A stretch of 60,371 nt of DNA from SLRI01 sp964576715. GTDB lineage: Bacteria > Pseudomonadota > Alphaproteobacteria > Geminicoccales > Geminicoccaceae. Within the stretch, counting starts at the first letter, position 1. The number at the start of each line of letters is the position of its first letter. Made by a program: the position numbers and the translations under genes. The notes under the pieces were generated by a model that did no database searches, had not been told where the DNA came from, and saw only the letters and a list, made by a program, of their open reading frames with translations. The stretch spans positions 1 through 60,371 of the forward strand of contig CAZNWE010000016.1 of the NCBI GenBank assembly GCA_964576715.1, in the 5' to 3' direction. Shown here in pieces: positions 7,757-16,442 of this stretch.

Positions 7757-7996
7757 TCAGAGCGTCTTGTGGCTGCCGTCGCAGCGCGGCTGGTCGCCGG
7801 TCCGCTTGCAGCCGCAAAAATAGACGTCACCGTCCGCCGCGGCGGTGAACTTGACCGGTGTAAAGGCGGAGCCCTTGTGGCTGCCGTCGCAGAACGGCTG
7901 GTTGCCACTCAGCCCGCAGGCACACCACCAATACGCCCGGCCGCTCTCCACGGCGATCTTGAACGGCGCTTTTTGGGGCAGTGCGGGCTCGCTCAT
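7757..7996 (-). CDS. Dual CDGSH iron-sulfur domain protein
   Basis: This 79-residue protein carries two complete CDGSH signatures: WCACGLSGNQPFCDGSH and FCGCKRTGDQPRCDGSH. Each provides the Cys-x-Cys...Cys...His set that binds a redox-active [2Fe-2S] cluster, as in mitoNEET and its bacterial tandem relatives. There is no signal or membrane segment, so it is expected in the cytosol, perhaps in electron transfer or cluster delivery. The length is normal for the tandem bacterial type. It heads a small minus-strand operon with the lipoprotein gene and is divergent from ppx. Confidence 0.93.
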   Translation of the reverse strand: MSEPALPQKAPFKIAVESGRAYWWCACGLSGNQPFCDGSHKGSAFTPVKFTAAADGDVYFCGCKRTGDQPRCDGSHKTL

Positions 7997-8144
7997 CGCA
8001 GCTCCATGGAGGTGTGTGGGAGGGCACGTCCGGCGTAGCAAGAGGCGCGCTCGACGGCAACCGCTAAGGCCCGGCACCACTTGCGGTGGAAAGCGCTTTG
8101 CCCGGGGGCGGAACGCCCGTACTATCGCAAGGTCGGGTGAACAG

Positions 8145-9224
8145 ATGTACAGACAGACAGAGAACAATACGGCGCATACCAGTGGACGAGGGTGGCGCAG
8201 TCCACGGGCTGGACCACCGACCCGGCTCGCTGCCCTCGATCTCGGCACCAACAATTGTCGGCTGCTGGTGGTCGAGCCCCTGGACGAGGGGTTCGAGGTG
8301 GTCGACAGCTTTTCGCGGATCACCCGCCTCGGCGAGGGGCTGGCGACCACTGGTCGGCTCAGCGAGGCGGCGATCGCCCGGACGCTGATGGCGCTCGCCG
8401 TGTGCCGCCGGGTGATCAACCGCAATCACGTTGCCGAGTTGCGCTGTGTGGCCACCGAGGCCTGCCGGCGGGCGCTCAACGGCGCCGATTTCATCGAGCG
8501 GGTCGAGCGGGAGCTGGGTATTCCGCTCGAGATCGTCTCCCAGGACGAGGAGGCGCGCCTCGCTCTCCTGGGTTGTCTGCCGCTGGTCGACGCCCTGGCC
8601 GAGCAACTGTTGATGGTCGATATCGGCGGCGGCAGCACCGAGATCGTCTGGTTCGACCGCGGCGCTGCGGGCGCTGAACCGGACGGGCCGAGTGTTGCGG
8701 TGTCGCTGCCGGTGGGCGTCGTCACCTTGGCCGAGAGCTTTGCCGGGGAGCTGCGGCACGGCGACTACGCGGGGATGCTCGAGGTGGCGCGCGAGGCCAT
8801 GCGGCGGGCGCCGTTCAATGGTTTCGTGCCGCGGGCCCTGGACGGACCGGCGGTGCAGATGCTCGGCACTTCGGGTACGGTGACCACGCTGGCTGCGGTG
8901 CATCTCGGGCTGAAGCGCTACGACCGCCGTCGGGTCGACGGCATCGTGTTGTCCTACGAAGCCATCACCGAGGTCGCCGAACGGCTCAAGCGGCTGGATA
9001 ATCGCGGCCGAGCGGCGCATCCCTGCATCGGCCAGGGGCGCGCCGACCTCGTGGTCGCCGGTTGCGCCATTCTCGAGGCGATCCACGAGAGTTGGCCGCT
9101 GCCGCGGATGCGGGTCGCCGATCGCGGCGTCCGCGAGGGCATCTTGAACGGCCTCATGGGCCTCGATCTGCGCGCCCTGCTGCGCCCGCACAGCGGCGGC
9201 GCACGTCGTGCCCCGCCGGTCTGA
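8145..9224 (+). CDS. ppx: Ppx/GppA-family phosphatase
   Basis: The 359-residue protein has the ASKHA phosphate-binding loops of exopolyphosphatase/guanosine pentaphosphatase enzymes: LAALDLGTNNCRLLV near the start, RCVATEACRRALNG, QDEEARLALLG with the catalytic-type Glu pair, MVDIGGGSTEIVW, and LGTSGTVTTLAAVHLGL. It would hydrolyse polyphosphate or pppGpp in the cytosol. It is the short form without the C-terminal HD-like domain of E. coli Ppx, as is usual in alphaproteobacteria. The ATG at 8145 is the nearest start before the conserved domain. rlmE follows 11 bases after the stop, a pairing often seen in this class. Confidence 0.85.
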   Translation: MYRQTENNTAHTSGRGWRSPRAGPPTRLAALDLGTNNCRLLVVEPLDEGFEVVDSFSRITRLGEGLATTGRLSEAAIARTLMALAVCRRVINRNHVAELRCVATEACRRALNGADFIERVERELGIPLEIVSQDEEARLALLGCLPLVDALAEQLLMVDIGGGSTEIVWFDRGAAGAEPDGPSVAVSLPVGVVTLAESFAGELRHGDYAGMLEVAREAMRRAPFNGFVPRALDGPAVQMLGTSGTVTTLAAVHLGLKRYDRRRVDGIVLSYEAITEVAERLKRLDNRGRAAHPCIGQGRADLVVAGCAILEAIHESWPLPRMRVADRGVREGILNGLMGLDLRALLRPHSGGARRAPPV

Positions 9225-9235
9225 GCCGCCGCGCC

Positions 9236-9907
9236 GTGCCGCGCACCGAGAAGACCAGGCTGCGGAAATCGCGGACCCGCCGGGCGAGTTCGACCCGCTG
9301 GCTGCAGCGGCAGCTCAACGATCCCTTCGTCCAGGAGGCGCAACGGTTCGGCTACCGGGCGCGTTCGGTGTTCAAGCTCGAGGAGATCGACACGCGCTTC
9401 GCCTTGATCCGCAAGGGTGCAACCCTGGTCGATTTGGGCGCGGCACCCGGCAGCTGGAGCCAGTATGCCGCGGCCCGGGGGGCCAGGGTGGTCGCACTCG
9501 ACATCCTGCCGATGGACCCGATCAGCGGTGTGACGATCCTCGAGGGTGATTTCCTCGACCCGGCGGTCCAGGCGAGACTCGAGGCCGTGGTCGGCGGCAA
9601 GGTCGAGACGGTGCTTTCCGACATCGCCCCCGATGCCACCGGCCGGCGGCTGGTCGACCGGCTCAGAGCCGAGGCGGTGGGCGAGGCCGTGGTCGCCTTC
9701 GCGCTCGCCGTGCTCGCCCCCGAGGGCCAGCTCCTGATCAAGCTCGTCAAGGGTGCCGAGACCACCGTGATGGACGTGGCGCGACCGCATTTCGCCAGGC
9801 TGCGGTTGCTGCGCCCCAAGGCGACGAGGAGCGAATCCTCCGAGACCTATCTCCTGGCCAGCGGCTTCCGTCCGACCGCGGCACCGGTGCCGGAACTCGG
9901 CCCTTGA
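9236..9907 (+). CDS. rlmE: 23S rRNA (uridine-2'-O-)-methyltransferase RlmE/FtsJ
   Basis: The product (223 residues from a GTG at 9236) matches RlmE: RWLQRQLNDPFVQEAQ, YRARSVFKLEEID, the SAM-binding VDLGAAPGSWSQYA, and the K-D-K-E catalytic tetrad represented by the Lys of FKLEEID, the Asp of LSDIAPD, the Lys of LLIKLVKG and the Glu of SESSETYLLASGF. It methylates U2552 (E. coli numbering) in the A-loop of 23S rRNA. The GTG start is chosen because it lies just after the ppx stop and gives the normal short basic N-terminus. The frame is open further upstream inside ppx, but without conserved sequence. Confidence 0.93.
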   Translation: MPRTEKTRLRKSRTRRASSTRWLQRQLNDPFVQEAQRFGYRARSVFKLEEIDTRFALIRKGATLVDLGAAPGSWSQYAAARGARVVALDILPMDPISGVTILEGDFLDPAVQARLEAVVGGKVETVLSDIAPDATGRRLVDRLRAEAVGEAVVAFALAVLAPEGQLLIKLVKGAETTVMDVARPHFARLRLLRPKATRSESSETYLLASGFRPTAAPVPELGP

Positions 9908-9999
9908 GCTGACCTCGAAGCACGAGCGATCGAGATCCACGAGGCCGTCGCCTTCGCGCCATAATCCGCCGGCGACGGCGGAGCCGGGCCCGGAGCGTG

Positions 10000-10242
10000 T
10001 CAGAGGCGCCCCTGCCGGCGCAATGCTTGGGCCAGTTCGTCCGCCTCGGGGCCATGGCCGCCGACCAGGGCCCAGACATAGGCGTGGGTCAGGAAGTAGC
10101 CCGCTTCGTCGAGCCGGCCGGAAGCCGCGGCGCGGTCGGCGGCACAGCGGTAGCCGCGGCACAATGTTGGCGCGTCACCGGCGCGTGCCGCCTCCCGCAG
10201 GCGGGCGTCGAGTGCGGCTCGATCGGCGTCACACCCGGCCAT
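10000..10242 (-). CDS. Small helical conserved protein downstream of the Rieske oxygenase
   Basis: The 80-residue product is entirely helical (RAALDARLREAARAGD, GRLDEAGYFLTHAYVWALV, PEADELAQALRRQG) and looks like a small TPR-like or helical-hairpin protein. Proteins with the EAGYFLTHAYV-type motif are familiar in alphaproteobacteria without assigned function. Its ATG lies 14 bases inside the 3' end of the oxygenase gene, which implies translational coupling. It may assist or regulate that enzyme, but this is inference from position only. Confidence 0.65.
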   Translation of the reverse strand: MAGCDADRAALDARLREAARAGDAPTLCRGYRCAADRAAASGRLDEAGYFLTHAYVWALVGGHGPEADELAQALRRQGRL

Positions 10243-11386
10243 CGTCGAGCCCCGTCGCGCGGTAGCGGTCCTGGACCCACTGGTGGAAAGCAGCGGTCGC
10301 CGCGTCCATCACCGGTGAGAACACGCCGCCGTCGAAGGCAGCGGCGTGGCGGCCCTGCTGCATCCCCTCGACCACGCCGATGTCCTCCTCGAACACCTCG
10401 CGCCAGAGCTCGGCCAACCGCCGGCGCAGGGGAGCGTGGGCTTCGTCGAGGGCACGGGCGTCGGCGAACCACACGGCGACGTGCTCGCGGGTCTGGTCCG
10501 CTGCCAACGGATCGAGGCGAAGGGCGAAGAGATGGTCCTTGTGCGCGCCGAGCAGCAGGTTGGGATAGAGGGCGACGTATTCCGCCCCCTCGTCCCATTG
10601 TGCTGCGAGACCGGCGAAGGCGGGCAGGCGGTTGCCGTCGGCGGCCAGAAGCGGCCGATAGGCGAGGGTGCCCTGGCCGGCGAAGCGGTCCTCGATGATG
10701 GTGTAGTGGTCCTCGAGCCTGGAGTAGCTGTTGAGGCCGGGATGGACCCAGGGCAGGTGATAGCTCTCGCAGTAGTTCTCGATCGCCAGCTTCCAGTTGC
10801 AGTCGACCTGGAGCGAGAAGCTGCAGTCGGCGCCGCCCGGGTGCAGCGGCCGGTCGGCGAAAGCCGCCCAGCGCCGTCGCAAAGGCGCGATGAATTCCGC
10901 GAAGGACGGTGCTGTGCCGCCGAGATCGACGAAGACACAGCCCTGCCAGACGGCGCTGCGCACCGCGCAGAGGCCGAGTGCGGCCCGGTCGATCGCGGGA
11001 TCGGTGTTCCGACCCGGACCGCCGACATGCGGTGTGACCTTGAGCGTTCCGTCGAGCGCGTAGCACCAGGAGTGGTAGGGGCAGCGGATCACCCCGGCGA
11101 GCCGACCGGGCGCGGCGACCAGGCGCATGCCGCGATGCCGGCAAACGTTCCAGAAGACGCGAACCGCGCCGGCGTGATCGCGGACCAGGAGCAGCGGCTG
11201 GCCAACGGCATCGACCGGCAGCACGGCACCGGGCTCCGGAACCTCGTGCGCGAAGCCGAGACAGAACCAGCCGGTGGCCCAGACCTTCGCCAATTCGGTC
11301 GAGAAGAAACCGGGATCGGTGTAGGCGTGATTGGCAAGCGGCCGGACCGTAGTCCGCGCTGGAGCGTTTTCGAGTGCCACCGCCAT
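10229..11386 (-). CDS. Rieske-type ring-hydroxylating/choline monooxygenase-like oxygenase, alpha subunit
   Basis: The 385-residue protein has an N-terminal Rieske domain with CRHRG and CPYHSW (Cys-x-His...Cys-x2-His, about residues 85-110), which bind [2Fe-2S], and a C-terminal catalytic domain with ENYCESYHLPWVHPGL, which supplies the two histidines of the mononuclear iron site. This ENYxExYHxxxxHP form is typical of choline/carnitine/glycine-betaine monooxygenases rather than classical aromatic dioxygenases, so a quaternary-amine or similar substrate is likely. No reductase is adjacent. GGAGG precedes the ATG at 11386. It lies between the aminotransferase gene (82 bases upstream) and the small helical protein it overlaps. 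Confidence 0.85.
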   Translation of the reverse strand: MAVALENAPARTTVRPLANHAYTDPGFFSTELAKVWATGWFCLGFAHEVPEPGAVLPVDAVGQPLLLVRDHAGAVRVFWNVCRHRGMRLVAAPGRLAGVIRCPYHSWCYALDGTLKVTPHVGGPGRNTDPAIDRAALGLCAVRSAVWQGCVFVDLGGTAPSFAEFIAPLRRRWAAFADRPLHPGGADCSFSLQVDCNWKLAIENYCESYHLPWVHPGLNSYSRLEDHYTIIEDRFAGQGTLAYRPLLAADGNRLPAFAGLAAQWDEGAEYVALYPNLLLGAHKDHLFALRLDPLAADQTREHVAVWFADARALDEAHAPLRRRLAELWREVFEEDIGVVEGMQQGRHAAAFDGGVFSPVMDAATAAFHQWVQDRYRATGLDDGRV

Positions 11387-11468
11387 CGCCCGTCCTCCGC
11401 CCGAGATGCGAAGCAGAGTAGCGAAGACGGCAGCTGGCGACTTGCCGCCAAGCGGCATGGTGGTCGGG

Positions 11469-12644
11469 TCAGGCGGCGCGCTCGCCGAGAAAATCCGCGA
11501 TCCGGTCCATCGCCGCCTCGATCGCCCCGATCGAGGCGGCATAGGAGAAGCGGACATAGCCCTCGCCATGGACGCCGAAGCTGGTGCCGCTGATGATCGC
11601 CACCCCGGCATCGTTCAGCAGCCCGTCCTGAAGCGCGCGTGAGGAGAACCCGGTGCCCTCGATGTTGGGAAAGGCGTAGAAGGCGCCGCCCGGTCGGGCG
11701 CAGCGGAAGCCCGGGAGCGCATTGAGCCGGTCGACGATCACCGCACGGCGCTCGTCGAACGCCGCGACCATCGCCTCGACCGCATCCTGCGGACCCTCGA
11801 GGGCGGCGATTCCGGCATATTGGCTGGCGGCATTGACACAGGAATTGATGTTGATCGCGAGGCGGGTGGCGAGCGGTGCGATGGCCGCAGGCCAAACCCC
11901 CCAGCCCAGCCGCCAGCCGGTCATCGCGTAGGTCTTGGACCAGCCATCGAGCAGGATGAGGCGGTCCTGGAGCTCCGGATAGGCAGTGAGCGAGGCATGC
12001 GGCACGCCGTCGTAGCACATCCGGGCATAGATCTCGTCGGACATCACCGCCACCTCGGGATGGCGGGCAAGGCCGGCGACGAATGCGTCGAGCTCGGCCC
12101 TTGGCACCACGCCGCCCGTCGGATTGGCCGGGCTGTTGACGATGATCAGTCGCGTCCGTTCGGTGATCTGCGCCAGCACCTCCTCGGCCGAGAAGGCGAA
12201 ACCCTGGTCCTCGTAAAGCGCCATCGGCACCGCCTTGGCGCCGGTGAACTCGATCATCGAGCGATAGATCGGAAAGCCCGGATCCGGGTACATGATCTCC
12301 GCCCCGGGCTCGCCGAACATCAAGATCGCAAAGGCCATGGTGACCTTCCCGCCCGGCACGATGACGACCCGGTCGGGGTCGACCTCGACCCCCCGATGGC
12401 GGGCCATGTCGGCGGCCACGGCTTCGCGCAGCGGCTGGATGCCGTTGGCCGGGGTGTAGCCGTGATGGCCGTCGCGCAGTGCCTTGACCGCCGCCTCGAC
12501 GATGTGCGGCGGAGTCGGGAAGTCGGGCTGGCCGATGCCGAGATTGATGATGTCGCGCCCGGCGCCCGCGAGCGTCGTGGCTCGCGCCAAAACCTCGAAG
12601 GCACTCTCGGTACCCAATCGCGCCATGGCGTTCGCGAGCCGCAT
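11469..12644 (-). CDS. Class I/II pyridoxal-phosphate aminotransferase (aspartate-type)
   Basis: The 391-residue product is a fold-type I aminotransferase: INLGIGQPDFPTP at the N-terminus, GYTPANGIQPLREAVA, VNSPANPTGGV, MSDEIYARMCYDG with the cofactor-binding Asp and Tyr, and SKTYAMTGWRLGW, where the Lys forms the Schiff base with PLP. RFSYAAS near the end supplies the Arg that binds the substrate carboxylate. Aspartate or a broad range of 2-oxo acids are likely substrates. GGGAGGC precedes the ATG at 12644. It may be co-transcribed with the Rieske oxygenase. An intrinsic terminator separates it from the PAS_5-type gene upstream. Confidence 0.88.
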   Translation of the reverse strand: MRLANAMARLGTESAFEVLARATTLAGAGRDIINLGIGQPDFPTPPHIVEAAVKALRDGHHGYTPANGIQPLREAVAADMARHRGVEVDPDRVVIVPGGKVTMAFAILMFGEPGAEIMYPDPGFPIYRSMIEFTGAKAVPMALYEDQGFAFSAEEVLAQITERTRLIIVNSPANPTGGVVPRAELDAFVAGLARHPEVAVMSDEIYARMCYDGVPHASLTAYPELQDRLILLDGWSKTYAMTGWRLGWGVWPAAIAPLATRLAININSCVNAASQYAGIAALEGPQDAVEAMVAAFDERRAVIVDRLNALPGFRCARPGGAFYAFPNIEGTGFSSRALQDGLLNDAGVAIISGTSFGVHGEGYVRFSYAASIGAIEAAMDRIADFLGERAA

Positions 12645-12751
12645 GGGCTGGCCTCCCGGATCTTCACTTTGGCGTCCTGGCGGCCGTTAGAGCTTTTCCG
12701 GACGCAACCGTCCAGTCTCGCCGTGCCGAGCGCGCCGGCTCTGCCTGACGG

Positions 12752-12784
12752 AAAAAAACCTGTGAGGCAAGCTCCTCACAGGTT
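12752..12784 (-). terminator. Intrinsic terminator after the PAS_5-type gene
   Basis: A perfect 11-base-pair stem (AACCTGTGAGG at 12757-12767, CCTCACAGGTT at 12774-12784) with a 6-base loop is followed on the minus strand by a run of seven T (plus-strand A-run 12752-12758). This is a textbook Rho-independent terminator for the minus-strand gene that ends at 12882. It insulates that gene from the aminotransferase gene downstream. Confidence 0.88.
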
Positions 12785-12881
12785 GCAATCCAGCCGTCAG
12801 CCCACCCGTTTTCAGCGGAGAGCGGCGGCGACCGTTGTGCGAAATGTCACAGCTTGGCACATGGCTTGGCCGCCGTGTCGA

Positions 12882-13340
12882 TCAGGTCGCATGTGCGCCC
12901 GGTCGGACGAGGCGCAGGGCACCGAGCTTGCTCACCTCCAAGAGTTCGTTGACATTGTGGCCATCGTCGGCGGTCGGCAAGAGCAGCTGCTGGTAGAGGA
13001 CCGGCCGCCCCTTGATCTTGAGCTCGATGTGCTGAAGATGGGGCACGCCGGTGGTGACGGCGGCGTCGAGGTCGAGGCGCAGCACCTCCTCGAGCGTCAT
13101 GGTCGGGGCGTGCACTTGGGTCGCTTGGAGAAAGGCGCCGAGGCGACCGTGGTAGGCACCAGGGACGAGCCAGCAGCCATCGGGCACCAGCAGTCGAAAA
13201 GTCGGGGTGTCGATCTGGCAGCGCGCCGGCAAGAAGACGCCGTCACGTTGGTCCGACCAGTAGCGATAGGCGACCACCAGCGCCGGATCGGTGATGGTCA
13301 GGGCCGGAATCGGCAAGGAGCGCTTGTGCACCCACTGCAT
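12882..13340 (-). CDS. PAS_5-type putative sensory protein
   Basis: The 152-residue protein has the layout of the alphaproteobacterial PAS_5 family: VAYRYWSDQRDG, then FLPARCQIDTPTFRLLVPD (compare the family's LPARADIDP), a beta-rich middle, and a C-terminal strand pair VLYQQLLLPTADDGHNVNELL. Such stand-alone PAS-like proteins are numerous in Rhodospirillales and lack an output domain. Ligand and role are unknown. The length is slightly short, and the ligand-pocket region is less typical than the ends. It is monocistronic, with a strong terminator behind it. Confidence 0.7.
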   Translation of the reverse strand: MQWVHKRSLPIPALTITDPALVVAYRYWSDQRDGVFLPARCQIDTPTFRLLVPDGCWLVPGAYHGRLGAFLQATQVHAPTMTLEEVLRLDLDAAVTTGVPHLQHIELKIKGRPVLYQQLLLPTADDGHNVNELLEVSKLGALRLVRPGAHAT

Positions 13341-13476
13341 GACATGGTTCCCTCTACTTGAGGCATTTATGACATCGCCGCCGGGGACTTCCTGTCCCCG
13401 CGTGTCCGACGATCGGATCGCCCGGTCGTTTTACCAGCCCCTTGATGAAGTCCGCGTAAACGCCCGGGCGACAATC

Positions 13477-14550
13477 TCAGCGGCCGAATATACCCCGATG
13501 CCGCAGCAGGTGATCGGCGAGCACCACGGCCAGCATCGCCTCGCCGACCGGCACCGCCCGGATGCCAACGCAGGGATCATGGCGGCCCCGGGTCGTCACC
13601 TCGGTCTCGGCACCGTCCCAGGTGATGCTGCGCCTGGGCGTCAGGATCGACGAGGTGGGCTTGACCGCAAAGCGGACGACGATCGGCTGGCCGGTCGAGA
13701 TACCCCCCAGGATGCCGCCGGCCTGGTTGGAGAGGAAGACCGGTCCGTCGGCGCCGGCCCGCAGCTCGTCGGCATTGGCCTCGCCACTGAGCGTTGCGGC
13801 CGCCATGCCGGCGCCGATCTCGACGCCCTTGACCGCGTTGATGCTCATCATCGCCTTGGCGAGGTCGGCGTCGAGCTTGTCGTAGATCGGCTCGCCCAGA
13901 CCCGCCGGCACGCCCTTGGCCACGACCTCGATCACCGCCCCCACGGAAGAGCCCGCCTTGCGCACGGCCGCCAGCTGCGCCTCCCAGCGCGCTGCGGCGT
14001 CCGCGTCGGGGCACCAGAACGGGTTGGCCTCGATCACCGCCGGATCGAACCGGTCGCGGTCGATGGCATCTTTCCCCATCTGCACCATGACACCTTCGAT
14101 CTGGATGCCAGGCCCCAGTATCTTGCGGGCAATGGCGCCGGCAGCCACCCGCATCGCCGTCTCGCGCGCCGAGCTCCGCCCGCCGCCGCGGTAGTCGCGA
14201 ATGCCGTATTTCTTGTCGTAGGTGTAGTCGGCGTGGCCCGGCCGGTAGGCGTTCGCGATCTCGCCATAGTCCTTCGAGCGCTGGTCGACATTGCGGATCA
14301 CCAGGCTCACCGGGGTGCCCGTCGTCTTGCCCTCGAACACGCCCGAGAGAATCTCGACCTGGTCCGGCTCCTGGCGCTGCGTCGTCCACTTCGACTGGCC
14401 CGGCCGGCGCCGGTCCAGCCAGTGCTGGATGTCCTCGGGTCCGAGGTCGAGGAGCGACGGCACGCCGTCGACCACACAGCCGATCGCCGGCCCGTGGCTC
14501 TCGCCCCAGGTGGTGAACCGGAAAAGCGTGCCAAACCCACTACCGGCCAT
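13477..14550 (-). CDS. aroC: Chorismate synthase
   Basis: The 357-residue product matches chorismate synthase along its length: GTLFRFTTWGESHGPAIGCVVDG at the N-terminus (signature 1), RPGHADYTYDKKYG, YRGGGRSSARETAMRVAAGA, and SNQAGGILGGISTG. The FMN- and substrate-binding His (WGESHG) and Arg residues are present. It converts EPSP to chorismate with reduced FMN, the last step of the shikimate pathway. It lies 15 bases after fabI on the minus strand, so the two are probably co-transcribed. Confidence 0.97.
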   Translation of the reverse strand: MAGSGFGTLFRFTTWGESHGPAIGCVVDGVPSLLDLGPEDIQHWLDRRRPGQSKWTTQRQEPDQVEILSGVFEGKTTGTPVSLVIRNVDQRSKDYGEIANAYRPGHADYTYDKKYGIRDYRGGGRSSARETAMRVAAGAIARKILGPGIQIEGVMVQMGKDAIDRDRFDPAVIEANPFWCPDADAAARWEAQLAAVRKAGSSVGAVIEVVAKGVPAGLGEPIYDKLDADLAKAMMSINAVKGVEIGAGMAAATLSGEANADELRAGADGPVFLSNQAGGILGGISTGQPIVVRFAVKPTSSILTPRRSITWDGAETEVTTRGRHDPCVGIRAVPVGEAMLAVVLADHLLRHRGIFGR

Positions 14551-14565
14551 GATCGTGCGAGGCTC

Positions 14566-15378
14566 CTAGACCGTGGCGATGTCGGGTGCGTCGACCGCCT
14601 TCATGCCGACCACGTGGTAGCCGCTGTCGACATGCAGGACTTCACCGGTCGTACCCTGGCCGAGCGACGACAAGAGGTAGACGCCAGCACCGCCGACATC
14701 GTCCAGCGTCGTGTTGCGCTTCAACGGCGCATTCAGCTCGTTCCACTTGAGGATATAGCGGAAATCGCCGATGCCGGAGGCGGCAAGCGTTCTGACCGGC
14801 CCGGCCGAGACGGCATTGACCCGGATCCCGTCACGGCCGAGATCGGCTGCAAGGTAGCGCACGCTGGCCTCCAGGGCAGCCTTGGCGACACCCATGACGT
14901 TGTAGTGCGGCACCACCTTCTCCGCGCCGAAATAGGTGAGTGTCAGGAGGCTGCCGCCGGTGGCCATCAGGGCGGCCGAGCGGCGGGCGAGTTCGGTGAA
15001 CGAATAGCAGGAGATCAGCATGGTGCGCTGGAAGTTGTCGACCGTGGTGTCGACGTAGCGGCCCTTGAGCTCGTCCTTGTCGGAGAAGGCGACGGCGTGC
15101 ACGGCGAAGTCCATGGTCCCCCAGCGTGCCTCGAGCGTGGCGAAGAGGGCGTCCATGCTGGCCGCGTCGGTGACGTCGGCGGGCGCCACGAAGTCGCAGC
15201 CGAGCTCGCCCGCCAGTGGTGCAACCCGCTTCTTCAAGGCCTCGCCCTGATAGGTGATGCAGAGTTCGGCACCCTGGGCCGCAACCGCCTTGGCGATGCC
15301 CCAGGCGAGCGACCGCTCGTTGGCGATCCCCATGATCAGGCCGCGCTTGCCGGCCATGAGCGGTGCACCGGTGGTCAT
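14566..15378 (-). CDS. fabI: Enoyl-[acyl-carrier-protein] reductase (NADH)
   Basis: The 270-residue protein is a FabI-type divergent short-chain dehydrogenase: GLIMGIANERSLAWGIA is the cofactor-binding loop, and the catalytic Tyr-x6-Lys is HYNVMGVAKAALE. SAGPVRTLAASGIGDF is the typical substrate-loop region. It carries out the last reduction in each cycle of fatty-acid elongation and is the usual triclosan target. GGAGC-like sequence precedes the start. aroC follows directly. Confidence 0.96.
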   Translation of the reverse strand: MTTGAPLMAGKRGLIMGIANERSLAWGIAKAVAAQGAELCITYQGEALKKRVAPLAGELGCDFVAPADVTDAASMDALFATLEARWGTMDFAVHAVAFSDKDELKGRYVDTTVDNFQRTMLISCYSFTELARRSAALMATGGSLLTLTYFGAEKVVPHYNVMGVAKAALEASVRYLAADLGRDGIRVNAVSAGPVRTLAASGIGDFRYILKWNELNAPLKRNTTLDDVGGAGVYLLSSLGQGTTGEVLHVDSGYHVVGMKAVDAPDIATV

Positions 15379-15497
15379 GGCCGTGCGCTCCTTGAAGCTT
15401 CAGATGGTGGAATGCCCGGCAGCCTAGAGCCAAGGTCCCCGAAGCGGAAGGGGGCAGAAGCCGCGGCAGGCCGGACCACGCCCGACCGGGCGCCCAC

Positions 15498-16409
15498 TCA
15501 GATCACCGAGGGATCACCGGTGAACGCCACGGTGAGCCAGCGGTCGGGTCCTGCACCGCCGAGTTCGCCGGCAATTTCGGCGCGCATCGCGTCGAGCGTG
15601 GCGATGCGCTGGATCGGATATGTTGCCGGCAGCACGATGTGCAGCTCGATGAACTGCGCCCGTCCGACCCGTGCAACGTAGCTCGAGTAGGCCCCCAACC
15701 GGTGCCGGGCGACGAAGGCGTCCATCACCTCCTTCACTCGCGCATCCAGGGGCGTCGGAGCGATCTGGAAGATGTCGCGCCAGGCCTCGCGCAGCATGGC
15801 GATCGGCATGAGCGCGATGCTGGCGCTGAGGCAGGCGAGGACCAGAGGGTCGGCATAGCGCGCCGCCCAGGCGTAGGTGCTGCCCTGCAGTGCGAGCGCG
15901 ATGGCGAAGGTGAGCAGCAGGGTGCTGGAGATGATCGTCGACATCAGCCAACTGACCGCGTCGAGCCCGACGAGCGCCGAGCCGATGCGGCGATTGCCGT
16001 GTCGCTCGTAGAGAAACATCACGAGGCTGGTGCCGGTGGCGACGGCGGCGTAGCCGAGCGCCCAGTCGAAATCGAGATCGCGGCCACCGGTGAAGAGATC
16101 GCCCAGCGCCGTGACCAGCCCGTAGAAGCAGAAGACCATGAGCAGACCGCCCTTCAGCGCCAGGGCCATGGGCTCGAGGTGCCAGTAGCCGAACTGGAAG
16201 CGCCGGCTGCCTTCGAGCAGAACCAGCCGGGCCACTGCCAGCGACAGGAAGGTCATTGCGGCATCGATGGTCGAGCTGACCCCGTCGAAGACGATGGCGA
16301 GCGAGCCGCTGACCAAGCCGAAGCCGACCCCGACCGCGGCCAGCAGCATCGTCATCCAGAGCGAATGGCGCAACATCGCCTGTTCGGGGTTGGCCGCTCC
16401 GGTCAGCAT
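15498..16409 (-). CDS. Cation diffusion facilitator (CDF) family transporter
   Basis: About 303 residues with six predicted membrane helices and a short C-terminal cytoplasmic domain. The second helix carries FDGVSSTIDAAMTFLS, corresponding to the metal-site region of CDF proteins. LVGLDAVSWLMSTIIS corresponds to helix 5, where the usual HxxxD reads differently (D without His), so metal preference is uncertain. The C-terminal region (ARVKEVMDAFVARHRLGAYSSYVARVG) is the usual metal-sensing dimer domain. Zn, Mn or Fe efflux is likely. The ATG at 16409 is preferred because AGGA lies 8 bases upstream. A GTG two codons earlier is possible. Confidence 0.85.
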   Translation of the reverse strand: MLTGAANPEQAMLRHSLWMTMLLAAVGVGFGLVSGSLAIVFDGVSSTIDAAMTFLSLAVARLVLLEGSRRFQFGYWHLEPMALALKGGLLMVFCFYGLVTALGDLFTGGRDLDFDWALGYAAVATGTSLVMFLYERHGNRRIGSALVGLDAVSWLMSTIISSTLLLTFAIALALQGSTYAWAARYADPLVLACLSASIALMPIAMLREAWRDIFQIAPTPLDARVKEVMDAFVARHRLGAYSSYVARVGRAQFIELHIVLPATYPIQRIATLDAMRAEIAGELGGAGPDRWLTVAFTGDPSVI

Positions 16410-16442
16410 CGGCACTGTCCTTTCAGAGCCGCAGCGCCGGCC

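Noticed and set aside
13291..15681. A nearly 800-codon open frame on the plus strand
   Set aside because: It lies opposite aroC and fabI, whose motifs are unmistakable. High GC makes antisense frames long. Its sequence is Arg/Asp/His-rich without family resemblance.
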